Below, piece by piece: positions 33,583 through 45,269 of a stretch of DNA of 64,000 bases (position 1 is its first letter; each line of letters opens with the position of its first letter). A program made the translations under genes and the position numbers. This stretch comes from Cryoendolithus antarcticus (lineage: Eukaryota; Ascomycota; Dothideomycetes; Cladosporiales; Cladosporiaceae): contig NAJO01000018.1 of assembly GCA_002077065.1 (NCBI GenBank), forward strand, positions 62,001-126,000, written 5' to 3'. A model generated the notes under the pieces. The model searched no databases. It was not told the origin of the DNA and worked only from the letters and a program-made list of their open reading frames with translations.

Positions 33583-36155
33583 ATGGCGCAAACATCGCAG
33601 CTCTACCTCGTCGCAGAGGCAGACTCGATATATGAGTTGGACATCCTCCGCAATCCTGGATCAGTCCGTCCATGGCTCGACTACATACAATACAAGCGGC
33701 AATACGCGACGCTGCTGGAGCAGTCATTTGTCCTAGAACGGGCATGCATCGCGTTGCCGCGAAGCTACAAATTATGGAAGCTCTACCTGGAGCTAAGAGC
33801 TGCACATCTGAAGGGCAAGAACCCAGCGAGAAATAAAACCGAGTTCCAGAAAGTGAATGCGCTGTTCGAGCGGGCACTGGTCCTGCTCAACAAGATGCCA
33901 CGCATCTGGGAGATGTACCTCGCTTTCCTCTGCCAGCAGCCTCTTATCACCTTCACCCGGCGGACGTTCGATCGCGCTCTCAGAGCATTGCCACTCACAC
34001 AGCACAATCGCGTCTGGGCACTGTACAGACCTTTTGCAAATTCGGCGAGTGGAGACACGGCGGTGGGAATTTGGAGGCGATACATCCAGCTTCACCCGGA
34101 GCACGTGGAAGAGTTCATCGAGTTGCTGGTCGACCAGGGGAAATACACTGAGGCCGTGAGGCGATACATGGAGATCCTCAACAACTCGCGCTTCAAGTCT
34201 GCGCAAGCGAAGGGACCGTTTGAGCACTGGACGGAGATGCTGGAGGTGCTGATCGACAACGCGAAAGTGATACCCAATCCTTTGCCACTCTCTAGCGGCA
34301 CGAGCATGTCTGTCGAGCGTATCATCCGCTCAGGTCTGCAGCGCTTTCCGGATCAGCGAGGTATACTATGGGTGGGGTTGGCGCGATACTACATCAACCT
34401 TGGCGCGTATGAAAGAGCACGAGACATTTTTGAGGAGGGCATCACCACCGTCATGACCGTGCGCGACTTCTCGGTCGTCTTCGATGCTTATGCCGAAGCA
34501 GAGGAAGCGCTCATCTCGATCAAACTCGAAGACTCAGCTGCGCGCCAGCAGAAGCATAAGGTAAACGTGGACGCAGATCTTGAGCTTGACATTCGGATGA
34601 TGCGATTCGAGCAATTGATGGATCGCCGACCGTTCCTGGTGAACGATGTGTTGCTGCGACAGAACCCACACAACGTCAATGAATGGCAGAAGCGAGTAGC
34701 ACTGTGGGGTGATAACAGGGTGATGGTGGTACAGACGTATACAGACGCAATCGCAGCTATCAGTCCGAAGAAAGCCCTTGGCCGCTTTCACGAGCTCTGG
34801 ACAAACTACGCGAAGCTCTACGAAGCCGGCAGCGATCTGTCCACGGCACGCGTGATACTGGAAAAAGCCGTCAAAGTCCCTTTCAAGTCTGTTGCCGAGC
34901 TGGCCGAGATGTGGACAGAGTGGGCAGAAATGGAGTTGCGGAATGAAGAGTTCGATCAAGCTGTGAAGATCATGGCCGCAGCGACGAAAGCGCCGAAGAG
35001 GAGTACGGTGGACTACTTCGACGAGACACTCAGTCCGCAGCAGAGGGTGCACAAGTCTTGGAAACTTTGGTCGTTCTACGTAGACCTCGTCGAGTCGGTG
35101 TCAACACTTGAAGAGACAAGGAAGATATACGATCGCATCTTCGAACTCCGGATCGCCACTCCACAAACAGTCGTCAACTACGCCAACCTGCTAGAGGAAC
35201 ACGAGTACTTCGAGGAGTCTTTCAAGATCTACGAGCGTGGCCTAGATCTGTTCTCTTACCCGGTCGCTTTTGAACTGTGGAATCTATACCTCACAAAAGC
35301 TGTGGACCGACGGATCGGCATCGAACGATTACGAGATCTGTTCGAACAAGCACTTGAAGCATGCCCACCCAAATTCGCGAAAGCACTGTACTTGATGTAC
35401 GGCGCGCTGGAAGAGGAGCGAGGACTCGCTCGACATGCGATGCGAATATACGACCGAAGTACACGAGCTGTGGCGGACGAAGACAGAGCAGAAATGTTCA
35501 ACTTTTATGTCACTAAATCGGCATCGAACTTCGGTCTTACTTCGACGCGAGCAATATACGAACGTGCCATCGCCGCTCTGCCCGACAAAGAGGCAGCGAC
35601 TATGTGCGTCAAGTTCGCAGAAATGGAGCGCCGACTTGGCGAAGTGGACAGGGCGAGAGGGATATTCGGACATGGGAGTCAATTTTGCGATCCTCGCGTC
35701 AAAGAGGGAGCCGAGTTTTGGAAGAAGTGGGAGGCTTTCGAAGTCGCACACGGGAACGAAGAGACTTTCAAGGAGATGCTGCGGGTCAAGCGGAGTGTTG
35801 TCGCTCGCTTCAAGTACGTTGCTCCTGCTCCCTACCATTCATCTTACCCAACCCATTTACTAAGTATCTTGCTAGCACCGACGTCTCCTTCATCGCTTCA
35901 CAAGCCGTCGCCCGACAACAACAAATGGCGCTGGACTCTGCCACCGATCTTGCAGATGGAGATGGCGACGAAGACGATGGCAAGAGCGACGCTATGGCTA
36001 AGCTTGAGCGGCAAGCTAGAGCACCTGTGGGCTTCGTGGCGGCGAGTACCGGACCCGAGGTGTCTAAGATCGCCAGCGAGCGCAATGGGAAGGAGAATGA
36101 TGGACCGGTGGCGGTGAAGAACAGTGAAGAGGTCGAGCTGGATCTTGACGACTGA
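33583..36155 (+). CDS. SYF1: Pre-mRNA-splicing factor SYF1 (HAT-repeat protein)
   Basis: Two exons (33583-35813, 35876-36155; intron 62 bp) encode 836 residues. The whole protein is built of HAT (half-a-TPR) repeats, seen as recurring W..Y/F..E patterns (for example WLDYIQYKRQ, RIWEMYLAFL, LWNLYLTKAVDRR). The start matches the family (LYLVAEADSIYELDILRNP), so I prefer ATG 33583 over ATG 33475, which would add 36 atypical residues. The splice join gives FNTDVSFIASQAVAR, also typical of SYF1. The C-terminus is acidic and disordered. SYF1 is a scaffold of the Prp19/NineTeen complex and is needed for spliceosome activation in the nucleus. Confidence 0.95.
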
Positions 36156-36739
36156 TGAGGTTGATGAGATAGGCGAATAGTTTGGTTCAGATGGCAAAGT
36201 GTAATATATGTGTACAGCACATTCGATATACAGGTACAACGATGTAATGCAGTCGTTGGGACTCGACGACACTCCTTGCGGGCATCCGTGCCGCAGGAGT
36301 CGTGCAAGAGAAAGTTCTCAATTGGTCAGGGGAGTGCTGACAGTGATTCTGGGGAGGAAAGTGGATGAATTGATGGCGTAGAAGCGCAAGTCGATGTTGA
36401 TTGTACAAATGATGAAAGTCTGTCCATAACTGGACTGCAACTGACACTCGAGTCAGGAGTCTGGGGACATACTTTCAATCGTGCAGGGGTGTAGCATGTG
36501 GGACTGACGTCGAGAGGTCGAGCTCGATGCTTGTCCGGGCGATTGGACTTGGTAGGCTGTAGTTCGATACACACCAGCGCTCACTACACTAAACCTCACC
36601 TACATTGAACCATCGCCACTGATACCTCCAGCTTCGCGTACCTCTTCAGATCCCACCGACTCGATCAATCCCCATCTTTCTCAACTGCCGCCAGGCTCCC
36701 TGATAGACCACTCAGACTCACCACAATCCCTCCACCAAG
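36156..36739. other. Intergenic region between SYF1 and V-ATPase subunit D
   Basis: 584 bp without a supported frame. The part close to 36739 is pyrimidine-rich on the plus strand (CTCACC, CCACC), as is common upstream of fungal start codons. Confidence 0.4.
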
Positions 36740-37590
36740 ATGTCAGGAGGCAAAGACCGCGAGCCCGTCTTCCCCACGCGCCAATCCCTCGGCGCCATGA
36801 AAGGCAAACTAAAAGGCGCCCAAGTAGGCCACGACCTGCTGAAACGCAAATCCGAAGCCCTCACCAAGCGCTTCCGCGAGATCACCAAGCGAATCGACGA
36901 AGCCAAACGCAAGATGGGTCGCGTCATGCAGATAGCCGCTTTCAGTCTCGCAGAAGTCACTTACGCGGTCGGGAATAATAGTTTAGGGTATCAGATCACG
37001 GAGTCAGTGAGGCAGGCGAAGTTTCGCGTGCGGACGAGGCAGGAGAATGTGAGTGGTGTATTTTTGCCGCAGTTCGAGAGCTTTCAGATGGAGGGAGTGT
37101 CAGAGTTTGCGATGACTGGACTGGGTAAGGGAGGGCAGCAAGTTCAGAAGTGTAGGGAGACCTACACGAGGGCTGTGGAGACGTTGGTGGAGCTTGCGAG
37201 TCTCCAAACAGCGTTTGTGATTTTGGATGAGGTTATCAAGGTCGTCAATCGACGTGTGAACGCTATGTATGTCCTCCCGTCTCCCCCCCTCGCGCAGATC
37301 CAGCTACTGACCTCGTTCCCAGCGAACACATCATCATTCCCCGCACTGAGAATACGATCAAGTACATAAACTCCGAACTTGACGAGCTGGACAGAGAAGA
37401 GTTCTTCCGGCTCAAGAAAGTCAAGGGCGTCAAAGAGCGGGCGCAAGCCAGAGAAGAGGCCGAACGGCAGGCTAAGCTCAAGGGGAAGAAAAAGAGCGAC
37501 GACGAGGAGGAAGGAAAGGGGAGTGATAAGGAGAACAAGCAAAGTGGAAACGTACTGGGAGATGATGGAGACGAAGACATAATATTCTGA
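36740..37590 (+). CDS. VMA8: V-type proton ATPase subunit D
   Basis: Two exons (36740-37266, 37323-37590; intron 56 bp) give 264 residues, close to the family length. Family features are clear: [20 protein letters not shown] at the N-terminus, a long antiparallel coiled coil, and [20 protein letters not shown] across the splice junction. The C-terminal tail is Lys/Glu/Asp-rich and disordered. Subunit D forms the central rotor shaft of the V1 sector and couples ATP hydrolysis to proton pumping into vacuoles and Golgi vesicles. The gene converges on the MFS transporter gene with only 98 bp between stop codons. Confidence 0.96.
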
Positions 37591-37688
37591 GCGTAAGCAG
37601 AGCATGGCGTGTGATGTCTATGTAGTTTCTGTACATTTCGAGCGTCGAGCAGCGATATCTGATCTGTCACGACACTTTCACCCTTTGC

Positions 37689-39176
37689 TCAATCCCTCCC
37701 TTTCGACAATACCCTCGGCCAGCCGCCGATGAAGAGGAAGCAGACGACAGCAGTTGCCCCGCAGATCCCAGCCAGCACAGCATTCATATTCCCATATCCA
37801 ATCGCGCTCTTCAGTCCTCCAGCCAGACTCGGCCCCAACGCCAACCCAGCCGAGAACACCATACTGTTCAACCCATACAACTGCGCATAAGGCCCTTCTT
37901 CGCCGAAAAAGTCAGGATTGACTTCGTAGTACTTCTGCACGACTGCTCCAGCTTCAACAATACTCGGCGCGCCCACAGCAGCAAGCCCAACGCCACAAAG
38001 GGAGAGCAAGCAGGAGTATAGGATGATCTGGTCCTTACCTCCAGCCTGCGGTAGGCGGAGGAGCGTGAGCGCTATGGTGAGCCAGCTGTAGGCTCCGACA
38101 GCTACCGGTTTGGTGCCGTACTTGTCCACTGCCCAGCCGAAGACGGGGCCGAGGATGAGGTCGAAGATTCCGAGGGGGATGAAGAGGAGGCCGGACTCGA
38201 GGGATGTGAAGTTGAAGAGTTCTTGGGCTTCGGTTGTGATCGTGCTGTCGAAGGCTCCCAGTAAAGTGGCTTGTATCAGCGCCACCAGCAAAGCGGAAAG
38301 TAGACGCGGGTGAGACAGGCAGGGCAGGATTGGAAGCGAGCGGGCGAGACGGGGCTGATCTTTCGATAGCTTGAAAGACTTTTCGTCTTCTTGTGATGGA
38401 GACTTGCTGAGCAGTGGCTGAGATTCGTTCGCATCCTCGTCTTGGTTCTGTGCATCGTCGTTCTGACCGTCCTCGGGAGGCCCATCAACGAGCTTCGCCC
38501 CACCAGGATACTTCCTCGCCACCTTCTTCTCAATCACCATGACTCGCATGATGAAATCCACAGCCAGCACTGCGAAGCCCACGCCAAAGACACCAGTGTA
38601 GCCAGACTTCTCGTAGAGTACACCTCCTATGGCAGGCGCCGCCAGACTACCCACGGAAGCAAAGCTGATCACAGTCCCAATGGTCTTACCCAAGTTCTCC
38701 GGACCGACCGTCTCCAGACAAAGCGTGAGGCCAATGCTCCATACCACCGCTGCACTTAATCCCTGCAAGATGCGGGCGACGTAGAGCGTGGCCAGGTTTT
38801 GGCCGATGAATAGCAGGATGGTGGCGGATAGCAACGCCGCAAGTCCGCCCAGGAAAGGTCCCTGTCTCGTACTAATTTTATCGCTGATAATGCCAGCGAG
38901 AGGACTGAATACCACACTCGAAGCGGCGTACGCGGCTAGCAGTCCGGAGACATGGCCTTGGATTTGGTCTTTCGGAAGGCCGATCCGGTCTTGGAGCATG
39001 AAAGGTAGGATTAGAACGACGAGACCGTACAAGAAGAGATCGCAGAAGAGACCTACGGCGACCGTGGCGATGATGAAGAAGGTGTTGCTGCGCCATTCGA
39101 GGCCGTAGGGCGTTTCGGAGAAGTCTTTGGTGATTTGAGCGGTGTTGAGGAGCTTTGTCCAGGTGGATTTGGGCAT
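37689..39176 (-). CDS. Major facilitator superfamily transporter, DHA1 / vesicular-amine-transporter-like
   Basis: A single exon of 495 residues with about 12 predicted membrane spans, split into two halves by an acidic hydrophilic loop (about residues 225-285). The loop between TM2 and TM3 has the MFS motif as GIISDKISTRQGPFLGG, and ARILQGLSAAVVWSIGLTL follows. The second half contains GPVFGWAVDKYGTKPVAVG, which repeats the motif. Closest resemblance is to fungal proteins annotated as multidrug or vesicular-amine-like H+ antiporters. The substrate cannot be inferred; there is no neighbouring biosynthetic cluster. Confidence 0.9.
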   Translation of the reverse strand: MPKSTWTKLLNTAQITKDFSETPYGLEWRSNTFFIIATVAVGLFCDLFLYGLVVLILPFMLQDRIGLPKDQIQGHVSGLLAAYAASSVVFSPLAGIISDKISTRQGPFLGGLAALLSATILLFIGQNLATLYVARILQGLSAAVVWSIGLTLCLETVGPENLGKTIGTVISFASVGSLAAPAIGGVLYEKSGYTGVFGVGFAVLAVDFIMRVMVIEKKVARKYPGGAKLVDGPPEDGQNDDAQNQDEDANESQPLLSKSPSQEDEKSFKLSKDQPRLARSLPILPCLSHPRLLSALLVALIQATLLGAFDSTITTEAQELFNFTSLESGLLFIPLGIFDLILGPVFGWAVDKYGTKPVAVGAYSWLTIALTLLRLPQAGGKDQIILYSCLLSLCGVGLAAVGAPSIVEAGAVVQKYYEVNPDFFGEEGPYAQLYGLNSMVFSAGLALGPSLAGGLKSAIGYGNMNAVLAGICGATAVVCFLFIGGWPRVLSKGRD

Positions 39177-39624
39177 GGCTGCAAGAGTTGCAGCAGTATG
39201 CTGAACACGATCAGATTACCAGATTCACGGAAGCATGATTTGAAGATCCTGGAGAATCTCACTTCTTGAGCTAAGAAGAGAAGGAAGAAATGGACGTCGA
39301 CTGCTCATATCGCCACGGCAGCACCTGCCCAATGCGTTTGCATGAGGTCACTTCATAAACTTTTTGAGGTTACATGTAGCGCACGCGAGCAGATGTGCTC
39401 CGGCTGTTCTATAAGCATCTGATGCGTGATAATGCAATCGCGGAATTGACTCGGTATGCTACAGAAGTTGAACGCGGAAAGGCAGTACTCGACATGACAG
39501 GCGGGCACCCATCAATCTCGATCTCGGTGTTTAGTAGCTAACTTACGCCTGGACATTGGGAGCTGATTCCATCTCACAGTCATGTCTCTCCTTCACGCAA
39601 AGCTGGTTCACGCGCACCATCGCT
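39177..39624. other. Intergenic region, no gene seen
   Basis: Between the MFS transporter 5' end and the stop codon of the U1A-like gene. The frame opening at 39543 (-) is out of register with the RRM coding frame and is a shadow. Confidence 0.4.
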
Positions 39625-40522
39625 CTACCTCTGCCTCTGGTAGCTGACCTTGATCGGCTGTCCTCCCATCGCCATCCCCGTGACCGCCTCCTTCGCCGTG
39701 ATCGCCGCAGCCTCGTCCTCGTACTCCACGAACGCGATCGTCTTCCTCGTTGGCACAAGTCGGATCTCCCTGAAGCCAGGGAACCTCTTGAAGACAATCT
39801 CGAGTGCCGCGTGACCATAGTCCTCGGGCAGCTCTTGCAAGAACAGTGTTTTGGCGGGCGGCAGGTACTCATCCGGTATGACTGCATTCGCAGCAGTGGG
39901 TTTGGCGGTCTTAGAAGGCCGATCGGGGAGCTCTTCAGTGTCGGCAGGGCGTTTGGGCGCGCGAGCCAGCTCGGCGGCTTCGAGGGCTTTTTTGCGCTCT
40001 GCAACTGGTCAGATTTTGCGGTCCGCAGCTACTATCGCAATGCAGCCCACCTTTCTCCGCCAGCCTATGCTTCTTATGCGCCTCCAAACCCTCCTCCCCA
40101 TCCTCCTTCTCAACCGTAGCATCACTCCTCGTCCGCGCAAACTCCAGCCCAATTTGCTTTCCAAACAGCTCAAACCCCTGCAACTCATCTATAGCCTCCT
40201 GCGCAGCCTCGGCAGTCGCGTAGACTATGAATGCTTGCCCCTTGCGCTTGTTGCTCCGCTTTGCGATGATATCGACGATCTCGCCGAACTCGTCAAAGAT
40301 GCCATGCAGGGCTTCGATGAGGGCGGGGATCTTGATACGTTCGTCCAGGTTGCGGACCTATGGAGATCTGGTTAGGGAGGCAAGGGAGGTGGTGAGTAGT
40401 GCTGGATATCAGAGCGTACGTAGACTCTGCGGAAAGGTCAGTACTTATACTACTCCTCGCGCGTGTTCGTACGATGTGCAATGTACGAACGTTGCGGACG
40501 GAGGTGTGTCTGCGTCTGCCAT
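39625..40522 (-). CDS. U1 snRNP A / U2 B''-type protein with two RRMs
   Basis: Best model: exons 40522-40491, 40426-40420, 40357-40051, 39998-39625, giving 239 residues. RRM1 reads VYVRNLDERIKI (RNP2) and KGQAFIVY (RNP1). The C-terminal RRM2 reads LFLQELPEDYG and KTIAFVEYEDE, ending PIKVSYQRQR, the usual U1A/U2B'' tail. The linker is Lys/Ala-rich. The second exon is only seven bases and supplies the conserved Val-Tyr of RNP2; each flanking intron (64 and 62 bp) has its own branch-like motif (CTGAC, CTAAC) and AG. An alternative donor at 40472 adds six residues, and skipping the microexon would still keep frame (ATFVRNL). The third intron is 52 bp. The protein binds U1 or U2 snRNA stem-loops in the spliceosome. 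Confidence 0.88.
40420..40426 (-). other. Candidate seven-base microexon of the U1A-like gene
   Basis: The minus-strand sequence AGTCTAC lies between an acceptor (CCGCAG) and a donor (GTACGC). Included between a phase-2 exon end and the next exon, it completes the codons for Thr-Val-Tyr before Val-Arg-Asn-Leu and restores a canonical RNP2. Confidence 0.6.
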
Positions 40523-41445
40523 GTTGACGGACGACGAGCGCTGTGCTTTGATCCGCTCTTATGGCTGTCGTATCAAGCAGACTATCAAATTGCAGTTGTG
40601 ATGGAGGGGATCAGGGAGTGCATTCAGAGAGATAGGGCACTCACTCATAATCGTCGAAAGTTTGTCCGCACAAGGTACGATCAAGTAGCTCTCACTCCAT
40701 CGTGTACTTACACCAGCATTTCCCGCTGCTGCACAGGCTACACCACCGCCCAAGGCTGTGCGCCTACCGCGCCTCCATCTACTGCTTCATCCATGCCCCG
40801 CCCAAAAATCCATCTCGAGCCCTACCTTGATCGACGTTCCCACGACTGTTGCGTCTCCAAGCTGACAACCAGTCACCATCTCGTGTGCGAATTACGCTGC
40901 CACTGCACTCAACTTTGCGGCCCTTCCTGGCGGAAGTGAGCCTCGCCCCAAGGAGACCAGGGTTAGGACGTGGACGATTGGCGAATGCAAGACTTCCCTC
41001 GGCATTAGTTCAAGCATTTATGTAGCTAGATACGCCTACGACGACCTGCAAATCTAGGATCATGCACGACGAGTTCAGTGTATCGGACGGCCGTCCGACT
41101 GCTTCGCCAAATAGAGCCTACGGCAGGCCAATTCGCCTGTCTATTGGCCAGAGCCGATACACACGAGCTGCACCGCGTTGTTTGGAGTCTGCGGTACGGC
41201 GAAAGGTGATCATTGAGGGAACCAGGGGAGTAGAGCTTGTTACTAGATGGAAGGACATGCGAGTGTGCTGCCTTAATAGAGATCGGTGGTAAAGGCGAGG
41301 GAGGAGGGTCCTGAGAAGCGATTGGAGCGAATGCTCTATTGCCCATTATGCCGTAGCGCTTGAGGCGAGGTGGGGAGTCTTTGGACGGTGAATCTTGCCA
41401 CGGCGATCGAATTTCATACTTCGTGGCAGTTTGACCGCTAGCATC
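40523..41445. other. Intergenic region, no gene seen
   Basis: About 0.9 kb between the U1A-like start and the 3' end of the cofactor D gene. A 158-codon frame at 40463-40939 (+) overlaps the 5' end of the U1A-like gene and has no recognisable domain. Confidence 0.4.
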
Positions 41446-44400
41446 TCAACCTTTGCTCTGCTCGTCCACCCATCCCCCAAGCTCCCCGAGAACCTCGTCC
41501 CTGCTTGCCCTCCCCTCTAATCCCCTCCCCGTCCAGTCCACCTCCCCCATGCCCCTCATCCCCTCCTCGCCCCTCCCAATAACCCACAACACCTCCGCAA
41601 CCGCCACCCTCACCCTCGGAAATGGATTCGTCTTCAGCATGCTAAGCAGCTTCTTCAGCACCTCCCCACAGATTGCAGGTATGATTGCGAGATGCATATA
41701 TATTTCCGTGCAAACGAGCAGACGGGGTATATCGCTTGACTTGTGGTGGAGGTGCTGGATCGTCGAGAGAAGCAATCGCCAGGGAAAGGGTGATGCGTGG
41801 GTGAGGAGAAGAGAGGGAAGGGAAGTAGAGAGCAGGTAGGCGAGAAGGTTGAGAGCGGGGAGGATGAGGTGAGGAGATGTGGTGGCGAGAGTTGTGTCTT
41901 GGACTGGGCCAGGAATGAGATCGCGGAGGATGTCGAGGTAGGTTGTGAGGAAAGTGTGGAGGTACTCGGGATCTGCCTGGCTCAGCAGTCCCACAAGCTC
42001 CTGACGCGAGAGCTGCAAAAGCGTCTCAGCGCCTCCGCCGGCAACTGAGATGGTACCCTCGACCAGCGAACGAATCGCCCAGGGAGGCGTGCTGGGCTGA
42101 CAGAGCGGCTCGAGTGCAAGGGCGATGTATACGATGCCGTGTGGAAGCTCTGCGAAGTCAGGTATTGACATCTCGGTGAATTGATCGCGTCTGCACAGCG
42201 CAGCTTTGCTGCGCACTCGGTCGAGCTTCTCGAGCGAGAGTCGCAGGATGTCGGCTAGGAGCAGCTGGCTTTCCGATATCCAGCGCCTCTGTGGAGGGCC
42301 TGAGCCGTCCTGCGCCTGTTCTGTAGGCATTCCTCTCCAGAGCTGCAGAAAGTGGGATGCGCAGTCTAGTGCTTGCAGTCGGACAAGGGAGCCAATGTCA
42401 CCTCGCTCATCCACTGTGTAGTCGTTGAGTCCGATGTGAATCGCATTGACAAGGTCTGAACCGACATCTTCTGGTGTGGTGGCCAGACCATCGCCTAAGT
42501 CTTGCAGAGCGAAGTCCAGTGCTTGTGCAGCGATGATTCGCCAATCCACAGTCTTCGCTGTGATCAGAGTGGCGAGAGTAGAGATTGCGAGCGCGGCAGC
42601 CTCGCCATCGAACCCCACACCATAGCGTGAAGTCAGGGCACCCAGCGCAATAGCTCGCCCAGCGCCTCCGAGCGTGCCCTTCGCACCGTCTACAGCAACC
42701 TGCTTGCTCAGTGTGCGTGCTCCCAGGCTGCCAAGCGGTGTCTTAGTTCTCCGCAGAAGCTCTATCAGTGGGCGAACGAGTAGAGGAATGACCAGCAGTA
42801 TAGCAGCTTCTTGACGAGATAGCAGCCGGTCTACGTAGATCGTGAGCTGTTCAGGAACATGGAGCTCATCGACATGAGCCTTTCGCCCACAAGCGATCTC
42901 GCACTGACACACTGCTGCGGCCAACTGTGTAAGCGCCGGATGTAGCTCAGACTTGAGAATTCGTGGGTTGAAGTCGGCCGTGGTCAGCTTGTGGTCAGTG
43001 ACAGCATTCCAGAAGCGGCGATGGACGTGTGAAATAGCTAATGATCCAGAATTCATTTTCGTGAGCTTGAGTTCCAACATATGAGCCATTGACAACACGA
43101 TTCCATGGAGGGCTTCGCTTTGAGTCGTACTGGTGTTCTTCAAGTGCTCTTCTAGGATCAGCGCTACGTGCATGTAGCTATCAATGCTCATTGCTGCCAG
43201 TCCAGCCAGCGACTCTGCAGCAGCTTCCCGCGATACAGCGTCCGCAGAGTCCAGACCTCTCCAGCCGACGATATTATTGACCAGTGCTGTCCAGTAGCTG
43301 TGATCGAGCCTCGCGGCAGCGGCAGCCACGTCGATCAATCCTCTTCGACGCAGACCGACGGCCTGGTAGTCCACGATCTGCACCAGTGAGATACCTTCAA
43401 TTACTTGATTTGGGTGTCTTCCTGTTAGCTCCTGCAATGCGGCAGACGAGCCTCGTCGGACGTTGCCTGCTGGATCTGTGCATGCTGCGAGTATGAGCTG
43501 CGCGGCCATTGCTTGTATGACGTTGCTGGCTTTGACCGTCCCCTGTACGAAGCTCATATTGCTACTATCGACAGCAAGCAGCTCGTTCGTAGTATATCTA
43601 CGCGACAGGGACCAGACCCCGAAGTTCGCTGCGTCGCGGACATTTGTGCCAATGCTGCTGCCCGTCGCGGCACGCTGCTCGAAACTCAGCGCAGCGACAA
43701 GGACTTCAAGAATTTCGGGCAGCTGCTCGGTCGAAGCAGATCGCTTGAACAGTGCATGCGAGAGTGCCAACGTGAGGCCATGCCATTTTAGTGCGTTGAC
43801 CGTCTGATTGTCTGTGAGGGGTCCTTTTCGAGACATACCTTCGCGGAAGCTCTCAATGACCGCTTGGATGATGTCGTGGCCCATGTCGGGCGGTAACGAT
43901 GATATGATCAGGCTCATGGCCTTCGCAGCCGCGTAACGCACTGGAGTATCACGGTCTCCCAGTGAAGTCAGAAGGTGGTCGATCACGTCTTCCAGTATGC
44001 TCGTGCTCTCGGCAAAACTACGGAGCTCGCTTGCATTCTCCGGCGCACGCAGGCTGAGTATGGCAGTATTGCGGAAGATTTTGACAACCAAGCTCTTGCC
44101 AATAGCATTCGTGGATAGAGGATTGGTGCTTTCATCTCGACAGAGGACTTCGCACGCTCGGTAGATTGAAGGTGCTAGATGGCTGAGATCCGAGGAGCCC
44201 GAAAGTGCTGCTAGAAAGCGCAATGGCCCGAGCTGATCATATACCGGACCTTGTGGCACGGTGTCTGGACTGACAAGGCCGATCGCGTATGAGACCAGGC
44301 TGTCTGCGAGGCCGAGCTTCTGCATGTCAGGTCTGGCCACCAGTCTTGCTAGCATTGAAGCAGCAGCGTCTTGCGCCTTCGTTGACGCGGACAAGTACTG

Positions 44401-45077
44401 TAGCCCAAGTCGGACGACTCTCACTGCGGTTGCTGGTAGTGCTGAGGGTAGGATCGGGCCCTCTACTCCAATTGAATCCGACACACCTGCAGAGAAGGAC
44501 GAAAGATTGAACGGCGCCAACAGCATATGTGACAGCCATAGTAGCAGCACATACGCTGTCCGCCAATCGGCCCCATCTTCTTTGACCGTTTGTGCTACGC
44601 TTTCAAGACTGCTCAGGATAGTGCCTAGGTATTTTGGCTCGTTGTTGAAAAAGCCAACGATGACCTTCGCACCCCTCACCTTGCACAAATGATACAGAAT
44701 ACTCGACAGAGCAGTCAAGGTGTCGAGACTTTCAGCAGATGCTTTCGTAGTGGGTCGGCGCAGATACTCGAGACATGCCTCTACAATGGGAGGGACAATG
44801 TACTTCAGCCTGGCGTCAAGCAATTGCGGTTCGCCTTGGAATGGCTCGATCTGTCGCGAGCCATGAGCTGAGCACTAAGACCAGGATCGAGAGACGATAC
44901 CAGACTGATGATGCAGGCGAGGTCTTTCGATCGGACACGCGAATGCACAGCACCATGACTGCTCCCTGTCGTGGACTTCTTCCAGAGGACCTTAGGCAAG
45001 CTGCTTTCGAGATCTGACAGTAACGTCGCGGAGGCTCTGACGAGCCTGATGTCGTCATCCTCGTCAAAAGTTTCCAT
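41446..45077 (-). CDS. Tubulin-folding cofactor D
   Basis: Two exons (45077-44901, 44850-41446; intron 50 bp) encode 1193 residues. The first exon starts METFDEDDDIRLVRASATLL and ends ACIISL; the join gives IEPFQGEPQLLDARL, where family members have a closely similar EQPQLLDPHL. The rest is HEAT/ARM-type helical repeats, with the cofactor D signature around LDVA-like RRGLIDVAAAAARLDHSYW and the C-terminal domain of the family. Cofactor D captures beta-tubulin and, with cofactors C and E, drives alpha/beta-tubulin assembly (fission yeast Alp1). The main exon opens at CTG, so the true start must lie upstream, as modelled. Its promoter is shared with POL32 (192 bp between start codons). Confidence 0.93.
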
Positions 45078-45269
45078 ACTTACTGTGCAGTGAAGGACCT
45101 GACGGCGGTAATATTCCTTAAGATAGAGAAAGTACTCAAAGTGGTGTCGTCTCAGTCTCGCTTTGACTCGGCCCGAATTTCCGACGCGACTCTCTTTACG
45201 CGTCTCGAGTCGACCTCACCCGGACAGCGGTAGTCACATGACAGCAGGTGGAAGAAGTCTACGACCATC
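45078..45269. promoter_or_regulatory. Bidirectional promoter region, cofactor D / POL32
   Basis: Only 192 bp separate the two divergent start codons, so the core promoters must overlap or abut. The interval contains ACGCGT at about 45197-45202 and palindromic GACGCG-like text nearby; ACGCGT is the MluI cell-cycle box (MBF site) of yeast replication genes. The role here is inferred. Confidence 0.4.

Noticed and set aside
40463..40939. 158-codon plus-strand frame upstream of the U1A-like gene
   Set aside because: Overlaps the well-supported first exons of the U1A-like gene and has no domain.
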